Assembly: GCA_037954325.1 (NCBI GenBank)
Contig: JBBMNZ010000019.1
Location: 14,867,001-14,931,000, forward strand
From: Fistularia commersonii
Taxonomy: Eukaryota > Chordata > Actinopteri > Syngnathiformes > Fistulariidae
Length of the DNA stretch: 64,000 nucleotides
Direction of reading: 5' to 3'
Within the stretch, counting starts at the first letter, position 1, and every line of letters begins with the position of its first letter. Made by a program: the position numbers and the translations under genes. The notes beneath the pieces are model-generated. The model searched no databases and was not told the origin of the DNA. It saw only the letters and a list, made by a program, of their open reading frames with translations. Positions 10,077 to 21,609 of this stretch are shown here, piece after piece.

Positions 10077-10735
10077 TAGCCCTTTTCACACTGAGCCTGT
10101 GCTCTGCGGTATCTCTGGTATTCAGAGGGAGTCCACACAGTTTTGACAAACGTCATATGACGGCTGTTTATACAGAATCTCTTTTGTCTCTGAATTATCC
10201 CAAAAACCTTCCTTGGCACTTCAGTCACCTAGAACATTGTTGTTCACAAGCCGCTTTCAGACAGACAAGAACTGTCCAACCTCGAATTTCCTTCTCCAAC
10301 CTTCCCTCCTCCAAAGGGGATCTTTTAGTTTTGCATTAGCTAACCCCTTATTTATTTTGGCCAAAATGCTTATGTTCCACTGAGAGCTATTGAAACCCCT
10401 TTGTGGTGTAGCAGGCCAGAAGAACTAGGGGCTTTTTTCTGCACCACCTTGTACCAGTTCAATCCACAATAGTTCTTAAAAATAACAAACTGTGGTATCT
10501 GCATGACGTATCTGGTTTATGAGCTCATAATGGCATATGAGCTCTACCGATCACCAAGCAACTACATCCTATGAGTTCCTAAACAGGCCCTTCCTTGGAA
10601 CAAATCCGAAAATGGATCTAAGTACTTACCTACACAGTCCCTAGTTCCTATGTTGTCCGAATGCATGAGAAAAACTGCCTCATACCTGAAAAGTTCTAGG
10701 AACTGCAAAAAGCTCCTACAGTGTAAAAGGGGTTG
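10077..10735. mobile_element. Segment bounded by inverted repeats, possibly a MITE pair
   Basis: The left edge reads AGCCCTTTTCACACTG and the right edge GTGTAAAAGGGGTTG, which are near-complements. Next to the right edge, AGGAACTGCAAAAAGCTCC is the complement of the start of family M (compare 21006-21040). The interior (10370-10690) is rich in CCTA and TAGG words and has no coding sequence. No clean target duplication was found, so the exact limits are uncertain. Confidence 0.5.
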
Positions 10736-11510
10736 CTGTGTCCAAAGAAGGTCGACTGTTCACGTCCCAACTCTTGAAAGCCTTTGTTAGCGGTCCAAAT
10801 GGTCTCAGTCTGTCTCAATTCCTGGTGACTATCCTCATGCAAGGGAACAACAGAAACAGGCAACCCGATTAGAAAGAAGTGGTGACCTCCAAGCCCTCAT
10901 TCCAAAGGTCATACCTAATCTGATTTGAATATGTGCAACACTTTATCCTTGACTACTGACATGTCACCTTTTAAAGGTGCCATCCCCGTTGTCAACCCTG
11001 TTGCGCCATTTCAGCATTAATTGCCGGGCATGAAAAAACACTGTGGCAGGGTCACTTTTTAAGGCAACTGCGTACAGATAGCAACTGGCCATAACATAAA
11101 AAAATAACCTTCGAAATACCTCATAGGTCCCGTCAAAGCAGCCCTGACCCTGGAAGGCATGGCTCTCACCAGCCCACTGACATCTAAAATTGCAACCGGT
11201 TTTCTGTAACGCTCCATTTGCCATACTATTTTGTCCTGCACAAACCAAGGAACCTCGATTTGTTTGAGAACGGGAAAACTGAAAGGTTATTTTTCACTAT
11301 GCCATGTACAAAGTTCTTGTCAAAGTGACCCAAGGTTTCACATCACACTTACCTCCAGCAGTTTGCTGTTTCCCGTAAGCATCCCAGCATCGGTGAGGGT
11401 TTATTCACTTACACCCACCAACTGTATGTCACGACTGTAGAGCAGCTAATTAATTTAAGGTTTAAATGGTTTCACTTTCGATTTCTAAGCACCCCAAAGT
11501 GAAACATTTT
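10736..11510. other. Unique sequence, no gene recognised
   Basis: A 95-codon minus-strand frame at 11248-10964 contains AFQGQGCFDGTYEVF and HARQLMLKWRNRVDNGDG. I do not recognise it, and it lacks any other gene evidence. Confidence 0.4.
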
Positions 11511-11667
11511 CACCCATTCAAACACCCACTCACTGGAGAGCTGCCATACGAGGTGCTAACTGGCCCTTTAGGAACAACTTAGGGTGCTGCATCTTGCCCA
11601 AGGACACTTTTAAATCTAGAACCATCAACCTGGAGGAAAGCCCTACCAACTGAGCCATTGTGGCCCC
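11511..11667 (-). mobile_element. tRNA-headed SINE-like repeat S2
   Basis: Reading minus, the head is GGGGCCACAATGGCTCAGTT then GGTAGGGC (A-box region) and GATGGTTCTAGATTT (weak B box). It is followed by AAGTGTCCTTGGGCAAGATG and, at the far end, GTGGGTGTTTGAATGGG. This is the better of two S2 copies; the other is at 4111-4312. Confidence 0.7.
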
Positions 11668-12483
11668 GTTCTTATTTTTGTAAATGTTTATTATTCATAA
11701 TTTTAGCTCGTCCCTTGAAAGCATTGTCACGATTAATTTACTTTGGCAATTGTGGCTTTAGCCAACACGTAATATAATTTGTTGTCCTTTGCCACCACAA
11801 GCAGTTAATTATTAGTACAGCAACAAAAAAAAAAAATAAACAGAGTGGATATTAGGGACATTTTTTTTTTTTTGGTTATGATGATACTTGTTGTTGTGGC
11901 ACCGCATGAATTTGATGGCTTTATAAATCAGCTAAGCAGATAATGAGGCCCGATTAAAGCAGCTGAGGCCAGTCAATTAATAGTAGTGATTATCAATGCT
12001 GCCAGGTTGAGGCATTAAAGTACAACGCAAATGATACACTGTAAAACACATGGCGTCTCTTGAAAATGAACGAATTGTCATATGAACGTGTTTGTACTTC
12101 AGATCTCGGCAACTGGCATTGCTGGGCTCCACGGCCATCGTGTTTGATGTTCCAGGAAACTTTAGAAAATATTCTCTTTTTTGAAATGACTTTTCATCAG
12201 CTAACATTCTGGTGTCACTTTAGAAGATGGGACATCATGGCGTCTCTTGTAGCCTAAAAGATCCTGGATCCTGGTGACCTGATATCAAGCTGGAATCAAA
12301 AGTCATACAGCTCCTGCGGAAAATAAAGCAAAAAGGGCTGACACTTACAAAGGGTCTGATAGGCCCAAGCAAAGTGGCTGCTGAATCTCCATCGGTTCCA
12401 GCAGTTATGAAGCAATAAAGCTTTTAGCATTACCGAGCTACATCATTGTCGATGTGCTTTGCGTGTATCCGTAAATGAAATTC
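11668..12483. other. Unique sequence with candidate conserved non-coding block
   Basis: An A run lies at about 11826-11838 and a T run at about 11862-11873. The block 11910-12060 stands out: AGCAGATAATGAGG, GATTAAAGCAGCTGAGG, TCAATTAATAG and GTGATTATCAATGC pack homeobox-like and E-box words closely, as vertebrate developmental enhancers often do. Conservation cannot be tested here. Confidence 0.35.
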
Positions 12484-12680
12484 AGTTGTGGCCCAGCGAG
12501 TACAAATGATGTGTGGCAGTTATTATATTTGGTTAGCACTTCACCCTCACAGTAAGAAGGTCTCTGGTTGGATTCAGATGACAGACTTTATGTGGCGATC
12601 GGTCCAGGAAGTACCCTGCTTCTCGCCCAATGCCAGTTGGGATAGCCTCCAGTCCAATTTGACCCTGAAGATGTGTTGGC
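12484..12680 (+). repeat. S1 repeat with central deletion
   Basis: The tRNA-like head words GGTTAGCACTTCACCCTCAC and AGTAAGAAGGTCTCTGGTTG are followed directly by the S1 3' part (CTCGCCCAATGCCAGTTGGG, ATAGCCTCCAGTCC). The middle module is missing. The copy abuts LINE B at 12684. Confidence 0.75.
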
Positions 12681-12683
12681 CTT

Positions 12684-12975
12684 GAGGAAGAGGCTGCAGG
12701 GATGAAGATGCGGAGGCTCGCTTTGGGAGTGATGGGGATTCAAATGATGTCCATCAGAGGGACAGCATATGTTGGATGCTTTGGATGGACTGGAATGGCT
12801 TGGACACGTACAGAGTTGGGATAGTGAACATCTGGAGAAGGATGCTGCAGCCAAGGAGGTCAAGAGGAAGATTTATGGATGGAACGGCTGGAAATCAGTT
12901 GGTCGGAGAGCAGAGGAGAGGGTTAGCTGGAGGTGGGTGATTGGCTGTGGCGACCTCTGAAAGCAGCAGCCCAAA
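12684..12975 (+). mobile_element. LINE family B, 3' coding end
   Basis: The sequence corresponds to the C-terminus of a fish LINE: GAGGAAGAGGCTGCAGGGAT, then GTCCATCAGAGGGACAGC, GGAATGGCTTGGACACGT, AGAAGGATGCTGCAG and GTGATTGGCTGTGGCGACC. The encoded tail is broken by stops. Two further copies (22255-22690 and 50010-50395) share the same order, and all three are 3' ends. Confidence 0.75.
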
Positions 12976-13314
12976 CCAATGTTAAGGCGACAAGCCAGGG
13001 TTGTTAGAAATAGGGTTAAAAGTTTCTCCCTGCTAAGTTACACGATATATTTCATAATCAGTCCAGCGTCTGATCTTTAGAATATTTCCAATATATTTAA
13101 CTCCAGAAGCAGCGCGGGAATAGAAACATGGATGACTACATGTTGACAGCCAGCATTAATCACCGTATTAGTGGACACTGCAGAGCCTGGGGATGAATCA
13201 TCGTTCATAGGGAGAGTCCTAGGTGTCCTCTACCCTCCTTCCTCCTCCAGCACTCCTCCTCCTCCTCCTCCTCATCTCCTGGGGATGTATAGGTCATGTT
13301 TAGGTGGAAGGAAT

Positions 13315-13349
<35 letters not shown>

Positions 13350-14000
13350 ACATTGGGCCAGTATGATTAAGAGTCCACATCAAGTGACCATGAGCGTTAG
13401 CTTCAACAACACACTCATCTTCCAACTTCTCTGGTCTGGTGAACCCTCTCCACCTGCTTTGGTCGGAGTAGGGGAAGTGGGGTGGGTGGCAGTGGAGGTG
13501 GGGTGGGGTGTGCATACCGCCGTCATCCCCCACTGATGGATGGGGAACATTACGGCTCTTGGGGACAGGTGCCACTGACGATTAAAGGCCCCAGCCAGTG
13601 GCTCGGAAAGAATGGAAGTGGAAAGAGGCGAAGGGGAAGGAAGGGAAACTGTTGCCGCAGAACAAGTAAACACAAATGCTGCGGGGAAGAGAGGGGGAAG
13701 CAGATGTGAAAAGAGGTGGTGGAGGGATGGGAAGGAGGCTCTGCAGGTGGAGAGGAGACAGATGGTGCCGGCTTTTTTTTTTAAACTCATTTTTATTTAT
13801 TCTTTTTTTTTCCCGCTTGGGTTTTAAGCGTGAGGCGATGCGTCCGCCTGCACACCGAGGAAGAGCGATCACACGTCTTAACAGGTGTGCTAGCACTTTG
13901 CCTCTGCTCTCCCGTTTTGGATTCGGCATCCTACACCGTTCCTACAGACTACCCCTGCAAATCCCTGCAGTGTGAATCCCACGTGCAGTGAAAGGGGGAA
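12976..14000. other. Unique and low-complexity sequence
   Basis: Contains a CCT run at about 13246-13273, a CA run (listed separately), a G-rich patch at about 13468-13510 and a purine-rich block 13605-13760. The overlapping open frames here follow composition rather than a gene. Confidence 0.5.
13315..13347. repeat. (CA)n microsatellite
   Basis: About 16 uninterrupted CA units. Confidence 0.95.
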
Positions 14001-16236
14001 GAAAAACCTCCCTCGCCTTGGGGGTCAATTCACTTGGCAACCCCTCTCCAACTCCTTACTTTAACGCTATCATTGCGGCGATTCCCTGTAATCATAAGCA
14101 CGATATTTTAATTTGTGTCACCTTGATCGCCACAAACACAAAAGACCAGAATATTCACCTCGTTATGGCAGCTGTTCTCAAAATAGACTGCTGTCGCCAT
14201 GTCATGCTTCACGTTCGACCATACATTTGTTGATAATGAAGCGGCCACAATGTGGCCCAAAAAAATCCGCAGGTTTGGTTTTATTTTCTTGGATAGTAGC
14301 CGCCGAGGCATTGTTTGGAGGAAGATGAGTTGAAAAAGATAGAGAACTCAAAACAGCAGTCCGCCACCGCACGCTTGGCTGAAGACTGTTCCTGAAGACC
14401 AATTTTGAAATTGGGGATCGAGATGAGGAACAATAGGCTCTGGCTGGGAGAATAGAACTATACTTTCGGTTTCATCTGAGGAGTAAAGTGCTTCGCTATC
14501 GGCGAGGTGGAGAGCGGCCGCGTCTGCGTCTGTAACACCAGTGATTATCGAGAAAATTGCCTTCACATGCGGCTATAATTTGGTTGGTTATCCCTCTGTG
14601 GATGAATCCCTCTAGATTGCTATGCCATCAAGAATGAGCTTGTGAAAATAAAAGTTTTCGCATTTGCAAACAGGGCAAACTGGCCCGCCCATCCCGATAT
14701 GCCCTTCTGATCGCTACTTTTCTCCTCCATCTTTTCCAGCCAGCCTGATCTATCATTGTTTACTGTAATAATGTTTGATGTTTGCACATCTGCTTGCCCG
14801 TAATCCTTCGGCACAAACCCTCTCTCCTCCTTGGCCTCCATATCCGGGATCTGTTGTCACTGGCGTATTTACTCTTCTGTGCTTCTTGGGGGATGAGGTA
14901 GACGCATCTGAGCTATCCGCACCCGCCAGGATGTCCCATGTCCTTCAACATGTATGCTTGTGGCAGCTTGCATTCAGAAAAAAAATCATCGATTAAAAGC
15001 GGTGACTACCCGTTTTCCTAACCAGGGAGTCACAATTTGGACGAAAATCAATTTGCCCGCTGAGAGGCTCGAGCTTGAGTTTGAATCCGTCGAACAGCAT
15101 TATTTTCCAAACAGGAGAAAATAAAAACTTTTTCACACATTCTCCTCTAAAACCTATGTATTCCACCTAATTATAATGAAATGAATGTGCCGTTGCGGTC
15201 CACGTCTGATAGGTTGTCTTGTAGGTTTCTGCCTCCTCTCGAAAGTGTCCCTTTATCAGCGAATCCGCACAGATACAGTTCTGAGCTTCTTGCCAGCTTA
15301 TCTCTGTTAGACTGTTAATTAGCACCAAGTGCAGCAATTACACTGGAATATCCAAAGCAACAAAGACACAAAGGATGGCCCCCTACCCACCCCCCTCCCC
15401 GCCTTACCCTGGCCTGAAACTAGACCAGCCCTCACAAACGAAAGGGAACAAGGGGAGGGCTAAGGAGAAGGGAAATGAGAAAGGGAGATATAGGAGCAAT
15501 ACAAAGACAGAGCTTGGATAAGACTCCGCTGTCATTTTTAATTGGTTTGTCTCTCCTGAGAGGAGCCCCAAATTACGAAGGTTTTAGATTATAAACCGCT
15601 CCGCACATGAGTGTACAAGTATGGCGCCTGTACGCAAATGCATACAATGTCGCAAGTTCCCATGCATTCATAACCGCAACGCTTTGGATGTATAATGCTG
15701 TTTATTCCATTGAGCAAGTGATGGAATCAGTCCATCATTTACGTTTGAACATACTTTGACTTTTTGCAAATGTGATCCTTGTGGTAGTCCTGCGATTCTG
15801 ACTTGTGAGGACATCCACCTTAAATACACATGCACCTATTGGTGCCGGAAGCGTGATGGAGCTGAGAATAGTGCTTCTCTGAAACGGAAAAGGAACGCTT
15901 TGCACGGTGTCGTGCAGTTTGTCTCAGATTAGATTTCCAGAGGACCACATGGAGCGGCACATGGACGAGAAAAAAGAAGCGTTGGATGACTCTTCGCTCC
16001 AACTGGCACCGACACGAGTTCTGATATTGTGTTTTGTTAGGTGGGATTTGGCTTCTGTTCTGCTGTTTCCAACATGGCAGCCCCTTGATTTTAGTCCAAG
16101 TTTAGATGTGTTTGAAATTAATGTTATCTTTACATCAAAAATGGTTTCAAACTAAATTCAATAAATTCAAACAAATATTGAGATGTATGACTAACATTAA
16201 CAATAACATTTTATATTTCAAGCGTCCCTTCGTGAT
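14001..16236. other. Longest repeat-free stretch, no gene recognised
   Basis: More than 2.2 kb without a recognisable mobile element. The segment 15270-15370 has GTTAATTAGCACC and GCAATTACACTGG, words common in homeodomain-bound enhancers. None of the open frames has a recognisable domain. Being repeat-poor in so dense a neighbourhood makes it a candidate for constrained non-coding sequence. Confidence 0.4.
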
Positions 16237-16510
16237 CAGGGGCCTGGTGGCACAGCGTCTGTCTCACAGCCTGAAGGTCCCTGGTTGGTTTTTGACAGAA
16301 GGGGGCTTCTTGTGTGGAGTCTCCATGTTCACCCCATATCCGTGTGGGGTTCTTCCCACAGTCCAAAAACATGCAGTGGAAACCCTGAATCGCCCAGATA
16401 TGCGAATGAGAAAGTTTAGGATTTGAGGTCCCTGCATGACATGTAAATGAAAGTGTGAATCCTTGCATTTCTCTATGTGACCTATGAATGACAGGGTGAA
16501 TCAGTGGATA
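16237..16510 (+). repeat. S1 repeat, head and middle
   Basis: Starts CTGGTGGCACAGCGTCTGTC and continues AAGGTCCCTGGTTGG, GTGGAGTCTCCATGTTC, TTCCCACAGTCCAAAAACAT and the GTGAATGA-rich middle module, ending GAATGACAGGGTGAATCAG. The conserved tail is replaced by a PLE scrap at 16521. Confidence 0.8.
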
Positions 16511-16520
16511 TTTCTATATT

Positions 16521-16565
16521 CTTGTTGAAATCTTCTTGTCATGGCAACTGGACTTGGAGCTGACC
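16521..16565 (-). mobile_element. Penelope-like terminal fragment
   Basis: CTTGTTGAAATCTTCTTGTC and ATGGCAACTGGACTTG match the start of the foldback PLE copies at 27259 and 42738. Only about 45 bp is present. Confidence 0.6.
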
Positions 16566-17520
16566 TTAAGACCCGCACCGGTACGATAAAACCTATATTT
16601 GGATCCTGTTTCCATGCAAGGATGTAAAAGGCCTTTACCATCGGGTTGCTGTCTCTGCATTGACAATGGACCACTCCACGAACACCTGACTAGACATCAT
16701 CCGGGAAACCCACAACCATCTGGCGCCCACAGGGGGAAACCCAGCTCCCTGTATAGCCTTCATTCCAGCAGGAAGTGCAGAACCGGAGATTAGGATGTAA
16801 GGCATTATCTTAAAGGTCTGTACCGCGTCTCAGAATTACATGTAACTCAGCAGAGGGTTTGATAATCCACCGTAACAGCTGTGGCTGGAGAGTTTGTGAA
16901 TAACAGCGATGGAGACATAACACCTAGGCCCGACGGAAAAATCTGGTCACCGCAACAATAAAACAACTGTCGTCTCGTAGCATTTTGAGATGCGTCGTCA
17001 AAGTAATTCACTGTAATAAACTCTGCGCGGAAGTAAAATGAATGGTGGGAAGCCGATAGGCAATTAGAGCCCAGGGAGGAAATATATATTTGGTTGGGTT
17101 TGTGTCAGCAATGGTCAGGGAATTATTTCCTTAAGCGCAGTCATATTTCTCTCAATCCGTCAATTTGCCACTGAGCTGAGTTCACAGTGGAAAACGGACA
17201 TAGCCTAAACATCTCTCCCCATAAGAGCTCTCTGTGGATCACCTAGAAGGTCCAGTATGTTACCTGCTGGACCTCCCTACACCGTTTAGAAGGCCCTCAA
17301 ATACGACGCCCAAATCACCTCCGCGTGCTCCTTTGGATGGGAAGGTGCAGCAAGTTGTGTCCAATCTGCCAAAGAATATTTTGGTCCCAAGGCTGATTCC
17401 TTGTCCGGGCTGAGTGCCCATTAGGAAAAACTTATTTCAGGACTGGTATTGATGACTTGACTCCAAATTTTGAGACAACTGGAACAACATCCATATTATT
17501 GCAGACATCAGGACTATGTA
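16566..17520. other. Unique sequence, no gene recognised
   Basis: The part 16850-17200 is repeat-free and contains CAGCTG, AATTA and ATTTATA-like words. It may be non-coding regulatory DNA. No exon was recognised. Confidence 0.4.
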
Positions 17521-17532
17521 TCTATGTATCTA

Positions 17533-17699
<167 letters not shown>

Positions 17700-18104
17700 T
17701 CCAGCCTCCTCGCAAAAAAAAAAAAAAATGTTATGAATAAACAATGTAATCGCTTATATATAACAGAGGTAGTAGGTTTAGGAAAAATGCCTCTGAAGGA
17801 TTCATCCTGTGTATATCATCATTGTGGTCATAAGCAGTATCACTTTTATCTAAATATATGACTCCATTGGCTGTTTTGGCATTCATGTCTTATAAATAAT
17901 TATGGAGAGGAGCCCGTCGGATGATTTTTGTGACAGGATGTCTGACAAGACATCAACACTGATGATCCCAAATTAGTGGTTGTCATTGACGAGCTCATTG
18001 CGCGACTAATTGCCACCTTTCAACAAGTACAGGGGAGCGGTTTTCTTTTTTACAATGAAAACCAAAAAACTTGCAAAAATGAGAAGAGGATGTTTGAAAA
18101 GACG
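17700..18104. other. Unique AT-rich sequence
   Basis: An A run lies at 17715-17728. No gene or repeat was recognised. Confidence 0.5.
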
Positions 18105-18840
18105 ATAGTCGCGTTCACATTGCAGGAACTTATTGCAGTGCCCATTATAAGATACTTCATGCGAAGCACCATTTTTAAAAGTTAATGTTGTCACCACCCA
18201 CCTGTTTCGTTGCGACTAGACAGACAGAAGCAGTGAGAAATAAAGCTACGAAGACGTCTTAGGCCTTCTGGCTTGCTACATCTCAGATAGGTTTCCAGGC
18301 CTCGCAGAGGAACATCTACATTTAGGCTGAAATACTTACTGAGTTAGCTAAAGGCTAACGGGATTCTGCAGGGTGAAGATAAAAACACTTTGACCCATCT
18401 TGTACACCACGGCTGTTATTCTATGAATGGTGTGGCAGCTTCCACCTCCATTGTGTCCATGTCGCCGAAAAATGGGGCGACAAGGAGGCCCAAGCTCTTC
18501 TGGCCCGCTACGCCTCGGAGGGTTTCTCCGGGCTTGCAGAGGAACATCACAATTTTGGACAAATTAGTGCGGGGTTAGCTAACTGCTATTGGGGTGAAGA
18601 CAAAAAAATGCAAACCCAAATGATAGTACACAGTTGTTATTCTCACCACGCAGAACATGAACGCTTCATCTCCTTCAGCGGTTTGTTTTGGAGTGTGAAG
18701 CCTCAGGTGGACATGGCAGGTCCCTAAGGTAGTCCCACACTGCCTGTGGGAACACAAATTTAAAAGATCTCCTGGAGGAGGCGAGTTCTTGGAACAAAAT
18801 CCAGCATGGATGGTTCTTAAAAGATCTGTACAAAATCAGC
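18105..18840 (+). mobile_element. Family M dispersed element, with internal tandem duplication
   Basis: It begins ATAGTCGCGTTCACATTGCA then GGAACTTATTGCAG, matching the start of the copy at 20998. The interior shares CGCAGAGGAACATC, GGTTAGCTAA, GAATGGTGTGGCAGCTTCCA and GGTTTGTTTTGGAGTGTGAA with copies at 20998 and 46815. The block about 18290-18480 is repeated at about 18525-18720, so this copy carries two internal units. No protein was identified. It behaves like a non-autonomous DNA element, but its superfamily is unknown. Confidence 0.65.
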
Positions 18841-19671
18841 TTATGAAATCCAGACAAGCTTTGAGCAGAGCTGACTTCTCTCCTCGTACTGCATTCACGT
18901 ACCTCATAGAAGTGACATAACTAGTGTGAAAAGCGGCGAAAAGTTGAGCCATCAGAGGGCCGTCAGTTTTTTTTTGAGTTTTCAACAAACCATCCCTTGC
19001 CTTTGCATGTTTTGAAAACGTCTGCAATCACCAGCCTGCTTGGATCCTCGCCCACTCGAAGGGTGAGAAGTTTAGACCATTCAAGAGGCCCTGCGGAGAC
19101 CGGCGCCCTCAAGCGAGCATTGATTTGCTCCTCTGAAGCGAATTCGGCTTTCCAAAAAGAAAAAAAATCACATTCCCTTACACTAGTAAGGAACCAGGCG
19201 GCGATATTCATGACAAAGGCAGAGCTCGCATCCCCTAAATGGCAGTGGTTTAAAATTGAAGATATTATGCGCTCACAAGCTGTGAGAGATTGTGTTTTAG
19301 TGACTGTAGTAGCTAGACAAAAAAAAAAAAAAAAAAGGAAAAACAAAGAGAGAGGAGACTATAAGAATCCATTTGTAACTCCCGTTGTGATGTTAGGATG
19401 CTGCAGGGGCTCACCAGCTGTGCACAGCCGGCTTGATGGATGCAGGTGAGTGTCCCCAATTTTTTTTTTCCCAAAACACTCATCCGAGAAGATTCTTCAG
19501 TCGCCGCTCCCTTTATGAAGCCGTAGCTAAGAGTCGGGGGGGGGAACTGGGCCGGCGAGATGGATGGGCGCAGCGAAAGGTGAGGACGAAGGTGAGAACG
19601 AGCGCGCGATGGAAAGGAAAACGTTGCGCGGTTGGAGGGATGAGACCACTCTGGATACACCTGGGGATTGA
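18841..19671. other. Unique sequence, no gene recognised
   Basis: An A run lies at about 19319-19337. A 150-codon plus frame (18997-19449) and a 127-codon minus frame (19346-18963) overlap each other. Neither has a recognisable domain, and both use the A run as lysine or phenylalanine codons. Confidence 0.45.
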
Positions 19672-19872
19672 GTCATTCATTCAGCATCCACATTATCCTG
19701 CACCAGAGGGGTTGTCGCAGCCTATACCAGCTGTGATTGGGCAAGAGGCGGGGCTCGCCCTGGACCAATCACGGGGCCAGTCAGACAACTATTCACTCAC
19801 CCATTCACGTCATATACAGACGTTCGCTGTCATTCATGCTTCCTATAGAGACATATATCCATTCACTCCATC
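19672..19872 (-). repeat. S1 repeat, tail and middle module
   Basis: In reverse orientation it shows the S1 tail (GCAGCCTATACCAGCTGTGA as the complement of the TCACAGCTGG..AGGCTGC block), then CACGGGGCCAGTCAGACAAC and the CATTCA-rich middle (CACCCATTCACGTCATATA, CTATAGAGACATAT). Confidence 0.7.
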
Positions 19873-20997
19873 AAAAAAACAAGCTGTGGGTTATCAGGAT
19901 CGTGCGTCTTACTTGCTGAGCTCCAACATTCCCCTTCCGATCTGTTTAAATATTAAGGGTTTGTAATTAAACACGGTAGCAGCGCGACGCCACGGGGGCT
20001 TTTAGCTTCATCGACTGGGGAGTGACAAAGTATCAGGGGCTGCGACTTCCAGAATCTGAAGGCGAGGGTGCGGCGATGGCTGTTTACGGCAAGCCAGGAG
20101 GAATGGGTCGACGCTTTTCATTTCAGCACGTATGACTAAATCCCTGAGGTTTGTTTGGGGATGTAAGCTGGCACTTTGGTGAAGTTGTTTACCACCTCCA
20201 CTTGAGTCGGGAAACATTGAATGCATTCGTTAGAAAAACAAAACTAAAACAAATAAAAGGATAAATAAAGCACTTCGACTCTCGACAATGATCGCACAAA
20301 GGGAAGCTCGGCCCACTTATCGCCTCCGAACAATTTCAAATCGGCACCGCAATCAGTCTTTGTATTGACCGGTTTGGCGGCGGCGGCGGTGGCCATATCT
20401 GGCCGTCGCCGCCGCTGCCGAACGCCCAAAACAAGAGAAGTTATTATTATATGGCGCTGGATGTGCGGCGTCATTAATCATACATGCCTTTGAGTAAATT
20501 CACAGCTGAACGGATTTAATAAAAGATGTGCACGGCAGTCTGCGAGGCTGGGAGTGTGAGGAAAGATCATTATGAAATCCTCAGAGGGAGACAAACTTTA
20601 ATAAACGCTTAAAAATAAATCAAGGGCCGCCGTCGAAACTGACAGGTGTTTCTCCGTCTCCCGGACCTTCGGTGGAGTGCGGCATTGAAATCAGCACAGG
20701 GGAAACATCTTCGCTAATATCGCTGTATGTGGAGGATTTTGATTATGCGGGTTTGGGATATTATTTGCCGGCGCTTCAGATAATTAGGAAGGGCTGCAGC
20801 TGCGCTGCCGCCCCTATAAATCACGATTTATGATCACGGCTCGGGAGGAAATTGTTGACACCGATGCATCCCGAACATGCGGTGTGTTGAGCGTGCACAT
20901 TCAGCACTGGCTGTAGACTTGTTGAATGTTTCTGGTCAGCAGAATCCAGAGAGGAGTGCGATGCTAATATCCCCTGCGGCTGAATTCAAAACGCCCA
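19873..20997. other. Unique sequence with candidate conserved block
   Basis: Repeat-free. The block 20590-20870 is GC-balanced with CAGATAATTAGG, GCAGCTGCGCTGCC and TCACGATTTATGATCACGG and looks unlike the decayed repeats around it. No exon was recognised. Confidence 0.4.
20376..20415. repeat. GC-rich imperfect hairpin
   Basis: GCGGCGGCGGTGGCC near 20380-20394 faces GGCCGTCGCCGCCGC at 20401-20415 across a 6-base loop, with two mismatches in 15. Confidence 0.6.
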
Positions 20998-21609
20998 TCA
21001 ATAGTCGCTTTCGCACTGCAGGAACTTTTTGCAGTTTATCCTCGGAAGGAGGCTTTTTTTTTCCGTGCGTTCAAATGGCAGAGGGACCTTGGACATTTTT
21101 ACTGTTGCATAGGAACTCATATGACATCGGTCATGTGACCCATCAGCTGATACTTCTTGCGGATTGCAGGGCGCTGTTTTCAAAACAATTGTCACTGGTA
21201 AGCTGTTGTCTTGTTTCAGAATGGACAGAGACGGTGAGAAATAGGGTGCCAAAGAGGTGTGGTGCTACGCCTTAAAGGGGTTCCCAGGGCTCGCAGAGGA
21301 ACATCATCGTTTTGGACCGAATGAGTGCTGAGTCAGCTAAGAGCTAGTGGGGTGCCTCACACAGCAAATCATTGCAGGGAGAAAATGAAAAAAAAAAAAG
21401 GTTATTATTTCCGCAATGCAGAACACAAACCCTTCTTCTTCTTCTTTGGTGGTTTGTGTTTAGTGTGGAGCTTGAGGTGCACATCATGGACCCTGTCACC
21501 CCACCAGTACCTTCTGCCTGTGGTCTCTTACTGCCCGTATTAATACGAAACTAAGAGTTTACTCCCAGCAGAAGGTAGATCCTAGCACCAAATTTGAGCT
21601 GGACCTTCC
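20998..21609 (+). mobile_element. Family M dispersed element
   Basis: It begins ATAGTCGCTTTCGCACTGCA then GGAACTTTTTGCAG, and shares the interior words GCTCGCAGAGGAACATCATC, GAGTCAGCTAAGAGCTAG and TGGTTTGTGTTTAGTGTGGA with the 18.1-kb copy. It ends AAATTTGAGCTGGACCTTCC, matching AATTTGAGCTGGAAAGTTC at 47.1 kb. Its 3' edge coincides with the TTAA-flanked palindrome at 21610. Confidence 0.65.

Noticed and set aside
18997..19449. 150-codon plus-strand frame
   Set aside because: It reads through an A run as lysines, overlaps a 127-codon minus frame and has no domain I know.
19433..19966. 177-codon plus-strand frame
   Set aside because: It ends inside the minus-strand S1 copy and has no recognisable domain.
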